Source: Anabaenopsis elenkinii CCIBt3563 (lineage in GTDB: Bacteria > Cyanobacteriota > Cyanobacteriia > Cyanobacteriales > Nostocaceae). Taken from it: a DNA stretch of 64,000 nt. Position numbers and translations under genes: made by a program. The notes under the pieces were generated by a model that was not told the DNA's origin, made no database searches, and was given only the letters and a program-made list of their open reading frames with translations. Positions 56,035-64,000 of this stretch are shown piece after piece (within the stretch, counting starts at the first letter, position 1; the number at the start of each line of letters is the position of its first letter). The stretch lies in contig NZ_CP063311.1 in assembly GCF_015245355.1 (NCBI RefSeq), positions 3,677,179 to 3,741,178 on the forward strand, written 5' to 3'.

Positions 56035-56949
56035 CGCTCCAGCAATGATTAGTCACACCCAAGGCAATTAATTATCACCTGTTGCGGGGGGAAATCCTGC
56101 TTGATCATCTGGATGTGTTCTGGTGCCAGATTTCAGAGGCTGTTTTGCCACAGCCAAGAGAACATGATGGCAAATATAATATTTAGCAGAGGTGATCTCT
56201 ATGAGCCACCGGTTTATCAGCGGGGGAGATAGGCAATTACCAAATTTATGGGCCATGAAAATGTTAAACTATTGTCATAGCGGTAAAGCTGACAATATCA
56301 ACATTTTAGGGTGGTTGACTAATATGATGGTTAATTATATCCATGGTTGGCATTGCGTAGGCATACTCGGACGTGCTACGTCAACTGGATACATCTAACA
56401 GCATGAACCATGGTAGCAAAAATCCTAAATCTTTTAAACATGTAGGACTCTTAGCACTAATTTGATTGTATCTACCATGCAACGCCTTAGAGCAGTGGTT
56501 GTCGGCTGGTGGAAGTGTTCAAACTTTCAGATGGAGAAAGGATACTTAGTCTCTAGGGAAGACCGATTAAGTTAGAATCGCCTTAACTTTACTGGGGCAG
56601 AGTGTCAAATCAACCATACATACTGTATATATAGTACCTAAGAATATTTTCAAATAACGTAGTCAGAGGTAACCTGACAAAAAAGTATAAAAATATGCAG
56701 AAATTTCTGCCAGTGGTGAAAAAGGTCTAACAACTATAGTTGCCAGTCTTATTGAAAATTTAAAAAAATAACCAGAGAAAAGTACGGTAATTTTAGCAGA
56801 CTGTTGACTAATTGGATAAATGGAAAATACACCCAGATAAGTATGCCAACAAAGCTATATTTTTGCGAATATCAGAATGTATCTCGAAATACGTTGAGTG
56901 TTGATTGTATTATTTGTTTACCAGTCAATGGAGGCTCGCACTTATCAAG
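56035..56949. other. gene-free region of about 0.9 kb
   Basis: No credible coding frame on either strand. AT-rich with scattered short repeats. It includes the upstream region of the DHH gene. Nothing further can be supported. Confidence 0.45.
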
Positions 56950-58248
56950 ATGTCCCCTATGCAATTAAATTCTGCCCCACAGCAATCAGAAAGTTTTTTA
57001 TTGACCACAGAACCTAGCCAAGAGGATGCTGCTAATAGAGGTAAGGAAGCATTTGAAGTTTCACCCACCAAGCCATCCTTGCTATCATCCCATGGCGAAG
57101 GAAAACATGATAGATTTTTGGGGCAAAGGGGAAATCCCTTGGCTTTTCAGAAATCTGAAGAGTTGCAAAAGATCCTCTTTGCACACCGACATGAGCGTCA
57201 TCTGGTAATTTTACAAGATTTCCCAGACCCTGATGCTCTCTCTTGTGCTTGGACTTACCAGTTAATTGTTCAGCAGTATGATATAAAATGCGAAATTATT
57301 TATGCTGGTACCCTGAGTCATCAAGAAAATATTGCCTTGGTTAAACTAACTGGACTACCTGCCCAACGGTGGACATCGCAAGTCCTTAAGAGCAAAGACT
57401 TGTCATCTTATCAAGGTTGTATTTTGATTGATAATCAGGGAACTACAAGTCAACTGATGAGCGCAGTACAACAGGCGAAAATTCCCGTAATAGCAGTCAT
57501 TGATCATCACACCTTACAAGCGGAACACAAGTCAGAGTTTGTCGACATTCGTCCTAATGTGCGAGCCACATCTACAATTTTTACTCAGTATCTGCAATCC
57601 GGTTTACTATCTTTGGATAGCAGCGTTAGTCAACACGTTAAATGTGCTACAGCATTGATGCATGGTTTACGGTCAGATACTAATCGGCTGATGCAAGCCC
57701 AAGAAGAAGATTTCATGGCAGCGGCCTATCTGAGTCGATTTTATGATGCTCAGTTGCTGAATGCTATTTTACAGGCAAATCGTTCTAAGCGGGTAATGGA
57801 TGTGATTGAGCGATCGCTGAAAAACCGCATTGTTCAGAATAACTTTTCCATTGCTGGGGTTGGTTATCTTCGCTACGAAGACCGTGATGCTATTCCCCAA
57901 GCAGCTGATTTTCTGGTAACTGAAGAAAACGTTCATACTGCAGTAGTTTACGGTATTGTTCACGATGAAAACGAGCTAGAAGTAGTCATTGGTTCCCTCA
58001 GAACCGCTAAACTCACCCTTGACCCTGATGAGTTCATTAAAGAAGCCTTTGGAAAAGATAGCACAGGAAGATTTTTTGGTGGTGGACGTACGGGGGCGGG
58101 TGGGTTTGAAATTCCCATGGGGTTTCTGTCTGGTAGTAACGAAAATTCCACCTATGCCAAAATGAAATGGGAAGTATATGATGCTCAAATCAAGCAAAAA
58201 CTACTCAAGTTAGTTAATCCTCAAGACGACCCCATTAAGTCTGATTGA
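56950..58248 (+). CDS. DHH/RecJ-type phosphoesterase (NrnA-like)
   Basis: 432 residues from the ATG at 56950 (MSPMQLNSAPQQSESF); an upstream frame reaches 56905. The first 85 residues are polar and not conserved. DHH domain: LVILQDFPDPDALSCAWTYQL (motif I, DPDA), VIDHHTLQAEHKSEF (the DHH triad), and ALMHGLRSDTNRLM. The DHHA1 domain ends with GRFFGGGRTGAGGFEIPMGF. Relatives degrade nanoRNA, pAp or cyclic dinucleotides; which applies here is open. Standalone gene. Confidence 0.88.
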   Translation: MSPMQLNSAPQQSESFLLTTEPSQEDAANRGKEAFEVSPTKPSLLSSHGEGKHDRFLGQRGNPLAFQKSEELQKILFAHRHERHLVILQDFPDPDALSCAWTYQLIVQQYDIKCEIIYAGTLSHQENIALVKLTGLPAQRWTSQVLKSKDLSSYQGCILIDNQGTTSQLMSAVQQAKIPVIAVIDHHTLQAEHKSEFVDIRPNVRATSTIFTQYLQSGLLSLDSSVSQHVKCATALMHGLRSDTNRLMQAQEEDFMAAAYLSRFYDAQLLNAILQANRSKRVMDVIERSLKNRIVQNNFSIAGVGYLRYEDRDAIPQAADFLVTEENVHTAVVYGIVHDENELEVVIGSLRTAKLTLDPDEFIKEAFGKDSTGRFFGGGRTGAGGFEIPMGFLSGSNENSTYAKMKWEVYDAQIKQKLLKLVNPQDDPIKSD

Positions 58249-58674
58249 CAGTACCACAGCTAGAAGTACGTGGGATTCTTGCTTCCTACCTGTCGAGCAG
58301 ACAGGGCAGACACGGCATCCAGCCAACTTACTTAGAGGAGTGGCCTCACCTAGGTAGAGGTGGTTCTGTGCACAAGCTTTGAGATTCCCTGTGCCCTAAG
58401 ATACTTTTTAATTTTGATCAGAGCACCATTAGGTGCTACCCATTCATCCCACACCTATAAAGAGTGGGCTTTCTCCTCCCAGCACTGTGATAGCTGAACT
58501 TTTTATACAAAAATATTTAAGTAAAATTCTGAGTAAAAACCTGAAGATAATTCAGTAGGGATTGGATACCACTTCTCACCAGTTCCGGGAGTCATCCTCA
58601 ACCCCTACGGATGAATTTATCTGAGCTGTTGTGGAAGTAGTTAAATATTGAAATAAATAAATATTTACAACCAT
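58249..58674. other. intergenic region with an IS605-like remnant
   Basis: 426 bp between the DHH gene and sixA. The first 80 bp match the dispersed repeat at 17735-17826. Further on are a hairpin AGCACC-ATTA-GGTGCT near 58424 and CCCAC...GTGGG followed by CTTTCTCCTCC (58450-58479), a pattern seen at right ends of IS200/IS605 elements. Confidence 0.4.
58259..58330 (+). repeat. dispersed repeat copy 2, possible IS605-type remnant
   Basis: Carries CTAGAAGTACGTGGGATT, TTGCTTCCT, CTGTCGAGCAGACAGGGCAG and ACACGGC in the same order as the copy at 17735-17826. Translated, it reads LEVRGILAS, near-identical to LEARGIIAS in the other copy. Confidence 0.5.
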
Positions 58675-59169
58675 ATGCAATTATACTTGATTCGCCATGG
58701 TATTGCCCAAGACAGACAACCTGACATCCAAGATGAACAGCGAAGGCTCACTAAACAAGGAGAACAAAAAACTCAGAAAGTAGCCCAAAGAATTAAACAG
58801 CTGGGTTTGCAGTTTGAAGTGATTCTCACCAGTCCCTTAGTACGGGCCTACCAGACCGCAGAAATTCTCATAACCGCTGGACTAAGTACCCAACTAGAGG
58901 AATCTATGTATCTTGCCCCTAATGGTAATATCCATAGTTGGCTAAATGAGTGGTTAGAACCGAAAAATTATGCCCAAAACAGCCAAATTGCTTTAGTAGG
59001 CCATGAGCCTTGTTTAAGCAATTGGGCAGAAATTATGCTTTGGGGGGAAGTCAAACACAGTTTAGTCTTGAAAAAAGCAGGTATGATCGGGATAAAGCTA
59101 CCAGAAATAGGTTCACCTCTGGGTCGTAGTCAAATGTTTTGGCTAGCATCGCCCAAGTACCTGCTGTAA
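58675..59169 (+). CDS. sixA: phosphohistidine phosphatase SixA
   Basis: 164 residues. Histidine phosphatase fold: catalytic MQLYLIRHGIAQDRQPD (RHG), TSPLVRAYQTAEIL, and second histidine in LVGHEPCLSNW. Removes phosphate from histidine, classically on HPt domains such as ArcB. Possible substrates in this genome include the HPt-bearing kinase at 46-49 kb, but that is speculation. Ends about 110 bp before gltA. Confidence 0.9.
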   Translation: MQLYLIRHGIAQDRQPDIQDEQRRLTKQGEQKTQKVAQRIKQLGLQFEVILTSPLVRAYQTAEILITAGLSTQLEESMYLAPNGNIHSWLNEWLEPKNYAQNSQIALVGHEPCLSNWAEIMLWGEVKHSLVLKKAGMIGIKLPEIGSPLGRSQMFWLASPKYLL

Positions 59170-59280
59170 CAGCCTTTCAACATTTTCCCCAAAATGTTGT
59201 GACATTGACTGCTGTTATGGTGAAAATAATTTCTGGTAAGTTGGCGTGATCAGATATTTCAAAAAGCAAATGGTGTTGCC

Positions 59281-60417
59281 ATGATGGTGTGCGAATACAA
59301 GCCTGGTTTAGAAGGCATTCCAGCTGCCCAATCAAGTATCAGTCATGTTGATGGGCAAAAGGGAATTCTAGAATATCGTGGCATCCGAATCGAGGAACTA
59401 GCAGAAAAAAGTTCATTTCTAGAAACTGCTTATCTTTTGATTTGGGGTCAACTACCAAGTAAAGACGAATTGAAGACGTTTGAGGATGATATTCGCTCCC
59501 ACAGGCGGATCAAGTACCGCATTCGTGACATGATGAAATGCTTTCCCGAAAGCGGTCACCCCATGGATGCTCTCCAAGCCTCAGCAGCGGCTCTAGGCTT
59601 GTTTTATTCACGTCGGGATTTACATAATCCCGCCTATATTCGCGATTCCGTGGTGCGTTTGTTAGCAATTATTCCGACAATGGTAGCAGCATTTGGGTTG
59701 ATGCGAAAAGGTAATGACCCTGTGAAACCTCGTGATGATTTGGACTACGCCGCCAACTTTCTCTACATGCTCAATGAGAAGGAACCGGATCCTTTGGCGG
59801 CAAAAATTTTTGACATCTGCTTGATCCTGCATGTGGAGCATACAATGAATGCCTCTACCTTCAGTGCCAGGGTAACAGCTTCAACCCTAACTGACCCTTA
59901 CGCCGTGGTTGCCAGTGCTGTAGGAACCCTAGGCGGTCCCCTACACGGTGGAGCCAATGAAGAAGTGATTCAGATGTTGGAAGAAATTGGTACGGTAGAA
60001 AATGTTCGTCCCTATGTAGATGACCTGCTGCAACGTAAAGCCAAGATTATGGGCTTTGGCCATCGTGTCTATAAAGTCAAAGATCCACGGGCTACAGTCC
60101 TACAAAACCTGGCAGAGCAATTGTTTGCCAAGTTTGGACATGATAAGTACTATGACATTGCCCAAGAAATGGAGCGAGTGGTGGCGGAAAAACTGGCGGG
60201 TAAAGGCGTGTATCCTAATGTTGACTTTTATTCAGGTCTGGTGTATAGGAAAATGGGCATTCCCACAGACTTATTTACACCAATATTTGCGATCGCCCGC
60301 GTTGCAGGTTGGCTAGCCCACTGGAAAGAACAACTTGCAGAAAACCGGATATTTCGACCTACCCAGATTTATAACGGTAAGCATGGGATTAACTATATCC
60401 CCATAGATCAACGTTAA
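59281..60417 (+). CDS. gltA: citrate synthase
   Basis: 378 residues, short type without the N-terminal extension. Catalytic residues in LHVEHTMNASTFSARV, VGTLGGPLHGGANEEVIQML and GFGHRVYKVKDPRA, and the C-terminal IARVAGWLAHWKEQL. Joins acetyl-CoA and oxaloacetate; in cyanobacteria it supplies 2-oxoglutarate for nitrogen assimilation. ATG at 59281. A hairpin (60470-60499) follows the stop. Confidence 0.95.
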   Translation: MMVCEYKPGLEGIPAAQSSISHVDGQKGILEYRGIRIEELAEKSSFLETAYLLIWGQLPSKDELKTFEDDIRSHRRIKYRIRDMMKCFPESGHPMDALQASAAALGLFYSRRDLHNPAYIRDSVVRLLAIIPTMVAAFGLMRKGNDPVKPRDDLDYAANFLYMLNEKEPDPLAAKIFDICLILHVEHTMNASTFSARVTASTLTDPYAVVASAVGTLGGPLHGGANEEVIQMLEEIGTVENVRPYVDDLLQRKAKIMGFGHRVYKVKDPRATVLQNLAEQLFAKFGHDKYYDIAQEMERVVAEKLAGKGVYPNVDFYSGLVYRKMGIPTDLFTPIFAIARVAGWLAHWKEQLAENRIFRPTQIYNGKHGINYIPIDQR

Positions 60418-60469
60418 TGGGCAGTTTGATCATTTGATCATTAGTCATATTCGCCCCCAATAAACTGGG

Positions 60470-60499
60470 TTACCCTGGAGATCACCTCAGCCAGGGTAA
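60470..60499 (+). terminator. hairpin after gltA
   Basis: TTACCCTGG (60470-60478) pairs with CCAGGGTAA (60491-60499), 9 perfect pairs, 53 bp beyond the gltA stop. No U run follows, so termination efficiency is uncertain. Confidence 0.45.
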
Positions 60500-60836
60500 T
60501 GTCTGAGCTTGAAGGTTCGAGGGTAAAGGGATGAGGCAGATGTAGAGACACAAGTATGTATGTACTACCCCATCAGCCCAAAAGAAATCCCAATCCTGAC
60601 CATAAGTAGAAGTTCTTGTATAGCTGCGAGGGCTGAAAACCATCGGAGGATATACTAAGCATGGGAATGCATTCCCGCGCCCTCATCAAAACATAAAAGG
60701 GTCAACTACCTTACCTAAGCTATGGGGATGAGGCTGGGGATAGCTACAACTTAAGTTGACTAGCCCATAGCAGCGCCATCACAGCCACACACTTGGTGGA
60801 TTCCTGTGCAGCAACGATCATCTCGGTCGGCCTTTT

Positions 60837-60861
60837 GTAGTGCGGGCATCTTGCCCGCTAC
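60837..60861. repeat. palindromic intergenic repeat
   Basis: GCGGGCA-TCT-TGCCCGC with outer GTAG/CTAC arms and one bulged T. This form of palindrome is common between genes in Nostocales. Confidence 0.65.
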
Positions 60862-60938
60862 GGAGGTTGGCAAAGCCCATTTATGTTGAATCAAATGGGT
60901 TAAAGAGAGTTCAAACAGGTTACCGGACCTGGCCATAA

Positions 60939-60956
60939 CTGGCGTGGCGTAGCCAT
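60939..60956 (+). repeat. 18-bp repeat, copy 1
   Basis: CTGGCGTGGCGTAGCCAT. Identical to 61035-61052; the reverse complement with one mismatch occurs at 63719-63736. Confidence 0.75.
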
Positions 60957-61034
60957 CAGCACTGAAAACCGGCTTTTAATTTCCCCATAAACGGGGAAGT
61001 ATCAACCCAGAAGGTGTGTAATCAAGGATGACGG

Positions 61035-61052
61035 CTGGCGTGGCGTAGCCAT
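61035..61052 (+). repeat. 18-bp repeat, copy 2
   Basis: CTGGCGTGGCGTAGCCAT, identical to copy 1 and lying 66 bp before the ndhA start. Confidence 0.75.
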
Positions 61053-61117
61053 AGTCCGAAATTGATACTTCATAACTTCACACTTCATACTGTAGTTGAC
61101 TTAAAAGAGCACCAAAC

Positions 61118-62236
61118 ATGAATTCAGGAATTGACCTCCAAGGAACGTTTATTAAATCCTTGATGGATTTAGGGATACCAGCGGGGACAGCCAAAGCCAT
61201 TTGGATGCCCCTACCGATGATACTGATGCTCATTGGTGCAACAGTGGGTGTACTAGTCTGTGTTTGGCTAGAACGGAAAATTTCGGCATCCGTACAGCAA
61301 CGCATTGGTCCAGAATTTATTGGCCCTTTTGGCTTACTAGCTCCAGTAGCCGATGGTGTCAAGCTGGTATTTAAAGAAGATGTTGTCCCAGCCAAAGCCG
61401 ACCCGTGGCTATTTACCATCGGACCGATCTTAGTTGTCCTACCAGTATTTCTGTCCTACTTAATTGTCCCTTTCGGACAGAATATTGTCATTACCAATGT
61501 CGGCATGGGAATCTTCTTGTGGATTGCCTTTTCTAGTATTGCCCCCATTGGGTTATTAATGGCTGGTTACGCATCCAACAATAAGTATTCCCTACTTGGT
61601 GGTTTGCGCGCAGCTGCCCAATCTATTAGCTACGAAATTCCGCTATCCTTGAGCGTGCTAGCCGTAGTCATGATGTCTAACAGTCTGAGCACCATTGATA
61701 TTGTTAATCAGCAATCTGGCTATGGTATTCTCGGCTGGAATCTTTGGCGCCAACCCATTGGGTTACTAATTTTTTGGATAGCAGCCCTGGCTGAATGTGA
61801 ACGCTTACCCTTTGACCTACCAGAAGCAGAAGAAGAAATCGTAGCTGGTTATCAGACCGAATACTCTGGTATGAAATTCGCTCTGTTTTACCTGAGCTCC
61901 TATGTCAACCTAGTGCTTTCTGCTCTACTAGTAGCAGTTTTATACTTAGGTGGTTGGGACTTTCCGATTCCCGTGAGTGTCATAGCCAATTGGCTGGGAG
62001 TGAGTGAACTCAATCCAGTCTTGCAGGTGGTCACTGCTTCCGTGGGTATCATCATGACCCTAATCAAAGCCTATCTGTTAGTCTTTCTCGCCATCTTATT
62101 GCGTTGGACAGTACCCCGGGTGCGGATTGACCAGTTGCTAGATTTAGGATGGAAGTTTTTGTTACCACTGGCTTTAGTTAATCTTTTAGTCACTGCAGCA
62201 CTAAAACTTGCCTTTCCCTTCGCATTTGGGGGATAA
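61118..62236 (+). CDS. ndhA: NAD(P)H-quinone oxidoreductase subunit 1
   Basis: 372 residues. Membrane subunit of NDH-1 at the base of the quinone channel, with about eight helices. Signatures: [35 protein letters not shown] (in parts), [21 protein letters not shown], and [32 protein letters not shown] at 61118 ([16 protein letters not shown]). First gene of the ndhA-I-G-E operon; acts in respiration and cyclic electron flow around photosystem I. Confidence 0.96.
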   Translation: MNSGIDLQGTFIKSLMDLGIPAGTAKAIWMPLPMILMLIGATVGVLVCVWLERKISASVQQRIGPEFIGPFGLLAPVADGVKLVFKEDVVPAKADPWLFTIGPILVVLPVFLSYLIVPFGQNIVITNVGMGIFLWIAFSSIAPIGLLMAGYASNNKYSLLGGLRAAAQSISYEIPLSLSVLAVVMMSNSLSTIDIVNQQSGYGILGWNLWRQPIGLLIFWIAALAECERLPFDLPEAEEEIVAGYQTEYSGMKFALFYLSSYVNLVLSALLVAVLYLGGWDFPIPVSVIANWLGVSELNPVLQVVTASVGIIMTLIKAYLLVFLAILLRWTVPRVRIDQLLDLGWKFLLPLALVNLLVTAALKLAFPFAFGG

Positions 62237-62317
62237 ACTAAGGCTAAGAGATTTTACTTAAAAATAAAATCTCAAGCCTGAATCGGTGAATTGAGTCATA
62301 GGGAGAAAAAACTAAAC

Positions 62318-62911
62318 ATGCTAAAGTTCCTCAAACAAGTTGGTGATTACGCCAAAGAAGCAGTACAAGCTGGACGTTACATTGGTCAAGGTTTAGCTGT
62401 AACTTTCGACCATATGCAACGGCGACCAGTTACAGTACAGTACCCGTACGAGAAACTAATTCCTGGCGAAAGATTTCGCGGGCGGATTCACTTTGAGTTT
62501 GATAAATGTATCGCCTGTGAAGTCTGTGTTAGGGTTTGTCCTATCAACCTACCTGTAGTAGATTGGGAATTTGAGAAAGCCAACAAAAAGAAAAAGCTCA
62601 AACACTACAGCATTGACTTTGGAGTTTGTATCTTCTGTGGTAACTGTGTGGAATATTGCCCGACTAACTGTCTATCGATGACAGAAGAGTATGAGCTATC
62701 CACTTATGATCGCCATGAATTAAACTATGACAACGTAGCCTTAGGTCGTCTGCCATATAAAGTCACAAATGACCCAATGGTGACGCCACTGCGCGAACTG
62801 GCTTATTTACCCAAAGGTGTCATGGAACCTCACGACCTCCCTGCTGATGCTCCTCGTGCTGGTTCTCGTCCACAAGACCTGGTAGAGCAGACAGAAAAGA
62901 CAAGTGGCTAG
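62318..62911 (+). CDS. ndhI: NAD(P)H-quinone oxidoreductase subunit I
   Basis: 197 residues from the ATG at 62318 ([20 protein letters not shown]), preceded by AGGGAGA; an in-frame codon at 62291 adds nine residues. Two 4Fe-4S clusters: [12 protein letters not shown] (about 62-73) and [12 protein letters not shown] (about 102-113). It carries electrons from ferredoxin toward quinone in the peripheral arm. The C terminus after [12 protein letters not shown] is a cyanobacterial extension. Confidence 0.95.
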   Translation: MLKFLKQVGDYAKEAVQAGRYIGQGLAVTFDHMQRRPVTVQYPYEKLIPGERFRGRIHFEFDKCIACEVCVRVCPINLPVVDWEFEKANKKKKLKHYSIDFGVCIFCGNCVEYCPTNCLSMTEEYELSTYDRHELNYDNVALGRLPYKVTNDPMVTPLRELAYLPKGVMEPHDLPADAPRAGSRPQDLVEQTEKTSG

Positions 62912-63064
62912 GGCTGCTGGACGCAAGTCAAAAGTCAAATTCTAGTCTTTTGAACTGTGTGGAAAAATGTTTCTGTTTTTGCTGTACCGCACTAGTGGGT
63001 AATCAGTATTACCGATGACCACTTACAGTTACCATTTATTGGAAATCAAAAAGGACTGGAAAAA

Positions 63065-63679
63065 GTGAATTTAGCTGAAGGAGTACAGTTTGTTGCGTTA
63101 GGCATACTGGGTGTAATGATGATTGGAGCAGCCTTAGCTGTAGTGCTGTTCTCTAACGTTGTTTATTCTGCCTTTATGCTGGGGGGAGTGTTTATCAGCA
63201 TGGCGGGGATGTACCTCTTGCTCAATGCTGACTTTGTAGCAGCAGCACAGGTATTGGTTTATGTTGGGGCGGTCAACGTGCTAATTTTGTTTGCTATTAT
63301 GTTGGTGAACAAGCGCCAGGATTTTGCACCATTTCCCACTGCTGGGCTGCGCAAAGTAGTAACAGCCATAGTGAGTTTAGGATTATTTGGTCTGTTGAGT
63401 GCAATGGTACTGGGGACTGACTGGGCATACTCAACACCAGCGCCTGTGGCTACCGAGAGTTCTATAGTTTTGATTGGTGAGCATTTCTTTACTGACTTTT
63501 TATTACCTTTTGAACTAGCTTCCGTATTGTTGCTGATAGCTATGTTGGGAGCTATTATTTTGGCACGTCGCGAGTATTTGCCTGAAAAAACCACAGCTTC
63601 AGAGTTGCCACAAACACTTTTGACTTTGCCAGAGCGCCCTAGAGACCTGGTATCAGCAGGTAGTGAAATAAAAGAGTAA
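63065..63679 (+). CDS. ndhG: NAD(P)H-quinone oxidoreductase subunit 6
   Basis: 204 residues from GTG at 63065 (MNLAEGVQFVALGILGVMMI), after AAAAAGGACTGG. Five membrane helices are expected, seen as GILGVMMIGAALAVVLFSN, SAFMLGGVFISMAGMYLLL, AAQVLVYVGAVNVLILFAIML, VVTAIVSLGLFGLLSAMVLG and PFELASVLLLIAMLGAIILARRE. The C-terminal tail is polar. Third ndh gene of the operon. Confidence 0.95.
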   Translation: MNLAEGVQFVALGILGVMMIGAALAVVLFSNVVYSAFMLGGVFISMAGMYLLLNADFVAAAQVLVYVGAVNVLILFAIMLVNKRQDFAPFPTAGLRKVVTAIVSLGLFGLLSAMVLGTDWAYSTPAPVATESSIVLIGEHFFTDFLLPFELASVLLLIAMLGAIILARREYLPEKTTASELPQTLLTLPERPRDLVSAGSEIKE

Positions 63680-63718
63680 AATCGGCGATATGATTGGCCG
63701 CTAAAAGCCATATTGTTT

Positions 63719-63736
63719 ATGGCTATGCCACGCCAG
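63719..63736 (-). repeat. 18-bp repeat, copy 3 (inverted)
   Basis: ATGGCTATGCCACGCCAG on the plus strand, the reverse complement of copies 1 and 2 with one mismatch. Lies between ndhG and ndhE. Confidence 0.7.
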
Positions 63737-63760
63737 CTATGAGAAGGGACACTAAAATCC

Positions 63761-64000
63761 ATGGAACTGCAATACTTTTTATTACTAGCAGCAGCTTTGT
63801 TCTGTATCGGAATTTACGGCTTAATTACCAGTCGTAATGCGGTACGGGTGTTAATGTCAATTGAGTTACTGCTAAATGCTGTTAATCTGAATTTAATGGC
63901 ATTTTCTAACTTTCTGGATTCAACTTTAATTAAGGGTCAGGTATTCACTGTATTTGTGATTACTGTGGCAGCTGCTGAAGCAGCGGTGGGTTTAGCCATT
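63761..64000 (+). CDS. ndhE: NAD(P)H-quinone oxidoreductase subunit 4L, 3' cut by window end
   Basis: 80 residues of about 100 are visible from the ATG at 63761 ([20 protein letters not shown]). NuoK/NdhE marks: [28 protein letters not shown] in parts, and [20 protein letters not shown] with its membrane glutamates. Last visible gene of the ndhA-I-G-E order. Confidence 0.95.
   Translation, partial: MELQYFLLLAAALFCIGIYGLITSRNAVRVLMSIELLLNAVNLNLMAFSNFLDSTLIKGQVFTVFVITVAAAEAAVGLAI

Larger units (their letters stand above)
60418..61117. other. palindrome-rich region upstream of ndhA
   Basis: 700 bp without a gene but with many inverted repeats: 60470-60499 (9-bp arms), GGGAATGCATTCCC at 60663-60676, CAACTTAAGTTG near 60749, the 60837-60861 palindrome, TTCCCC/GGGGAA at 60981-60998, and two copies of an 18-bp repeat. 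It resembles a cluster of intergenic repeats rather than a single regulatory site. Confidence 0.55.

Noticed and set aside
56192..56398. 68-residue plus-strand frame in the gap after the HNH gene
   Set aside because: Composition is unlike the neighbouring genes, the sequence is not recognisable, and a minus-strand frame overlaps it; treated as non-coding.
1..64000. CRISPR arrays, prophage genes, rRNA operon
   Set aside because: No regularly spaced direct repeats of 25-40 bp, no phage structural genes and no rRNA sequence were seen on reading both strands.

Overview
The window is chromosomal DNA of a filamentous cyanobacterium, most likely a heterocyst-forming member of the Nostocales. It carries many HIP1-type GCGATCGC octamers, photosystem I genes (psaF, psaJ, psaL), NDH-1 genes, a hetZ-patU heterocyst regulation pair, an AmiC-type septal amidase, and a five-gene chemotaxis-like operon of the type that controls hormogonium motility. 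The DNA is moderately AT-rich and gene spacing is loose. There is one complete IS630-type element, one clear pseudogene and several decayed repeats, so this genome tolerates insertion and decay. The species cannot be fixed from the sequence alone.

Layout. 1-4.3 kb: tail of a CO2 hydration (Chp/Cup) protein, pdhB, secD-secF. 4.5-13.5 kb: small genes, two related GNAT acetyltransferases, a degenerate histidine kinase, tsaC and prmC separated by an IS630 element, a Tic22-like gene, tRNA-Pro, an alpha/beta hydrolase and tsaD. 13.6-17.6 kb: psaF-psaJ-psaL, gmk, remA-like, rnc. 18.4-26.6 kb: patU and hetZ, a polyprenyl diphosphate synthase gene (sds), a gene-free kilobase with stacked hairpins, murI, amiC. 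27.3-34.8 kb: a decayed Na+/H+ antiporter gene, EVE and SIMPL proteins, ssb, mreBCD, ribD.

35.2-46 kb: a large solitary SNF2-type helicase, a three-gene membrane/coiled-coil cluster, a TPM-domain protein, dapB, and a three-gene operon (COG0523-like GTPase plus two unusual metallophosphoesterase-fold proteins) directly behind a Zur/Fur-like palindrome. 46-53 kb: the hmp-like chemotaxis operon. 53.5-60.4 kb: tRNA-Leu, alr, HNH nuclease, DHH phosphoesterase, sixA, gltA. 61-64 kb: ndhA-ndhI-ndhG-ndhE, cut by the window end.

How parts work together: tsaC and tsaD supply two steps of t6A37 tRNA modification. murI, alr, dapB, amiC and mreBCD all feed or shape peptidoglycan. hetZ, patU and amiC point to filament differentiation. 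psaFJL, ndhAIGE, sds (plastoquinone tail) and the Chp protein belong to photosynthetic electron flow and carbon uptake. The most interesting candidate for something undescribed is the putatively zinc- or iron-responsive operon at 42.7-45.1 kb. In it, metal ligands of the first phosphoesterase are replaced by cysteines and the second has lost most ligands. Next come the solitary DpdE/RapA-like helicase and the hairpin-rich, possibly RNA-encoding interval near 23.1 kb.
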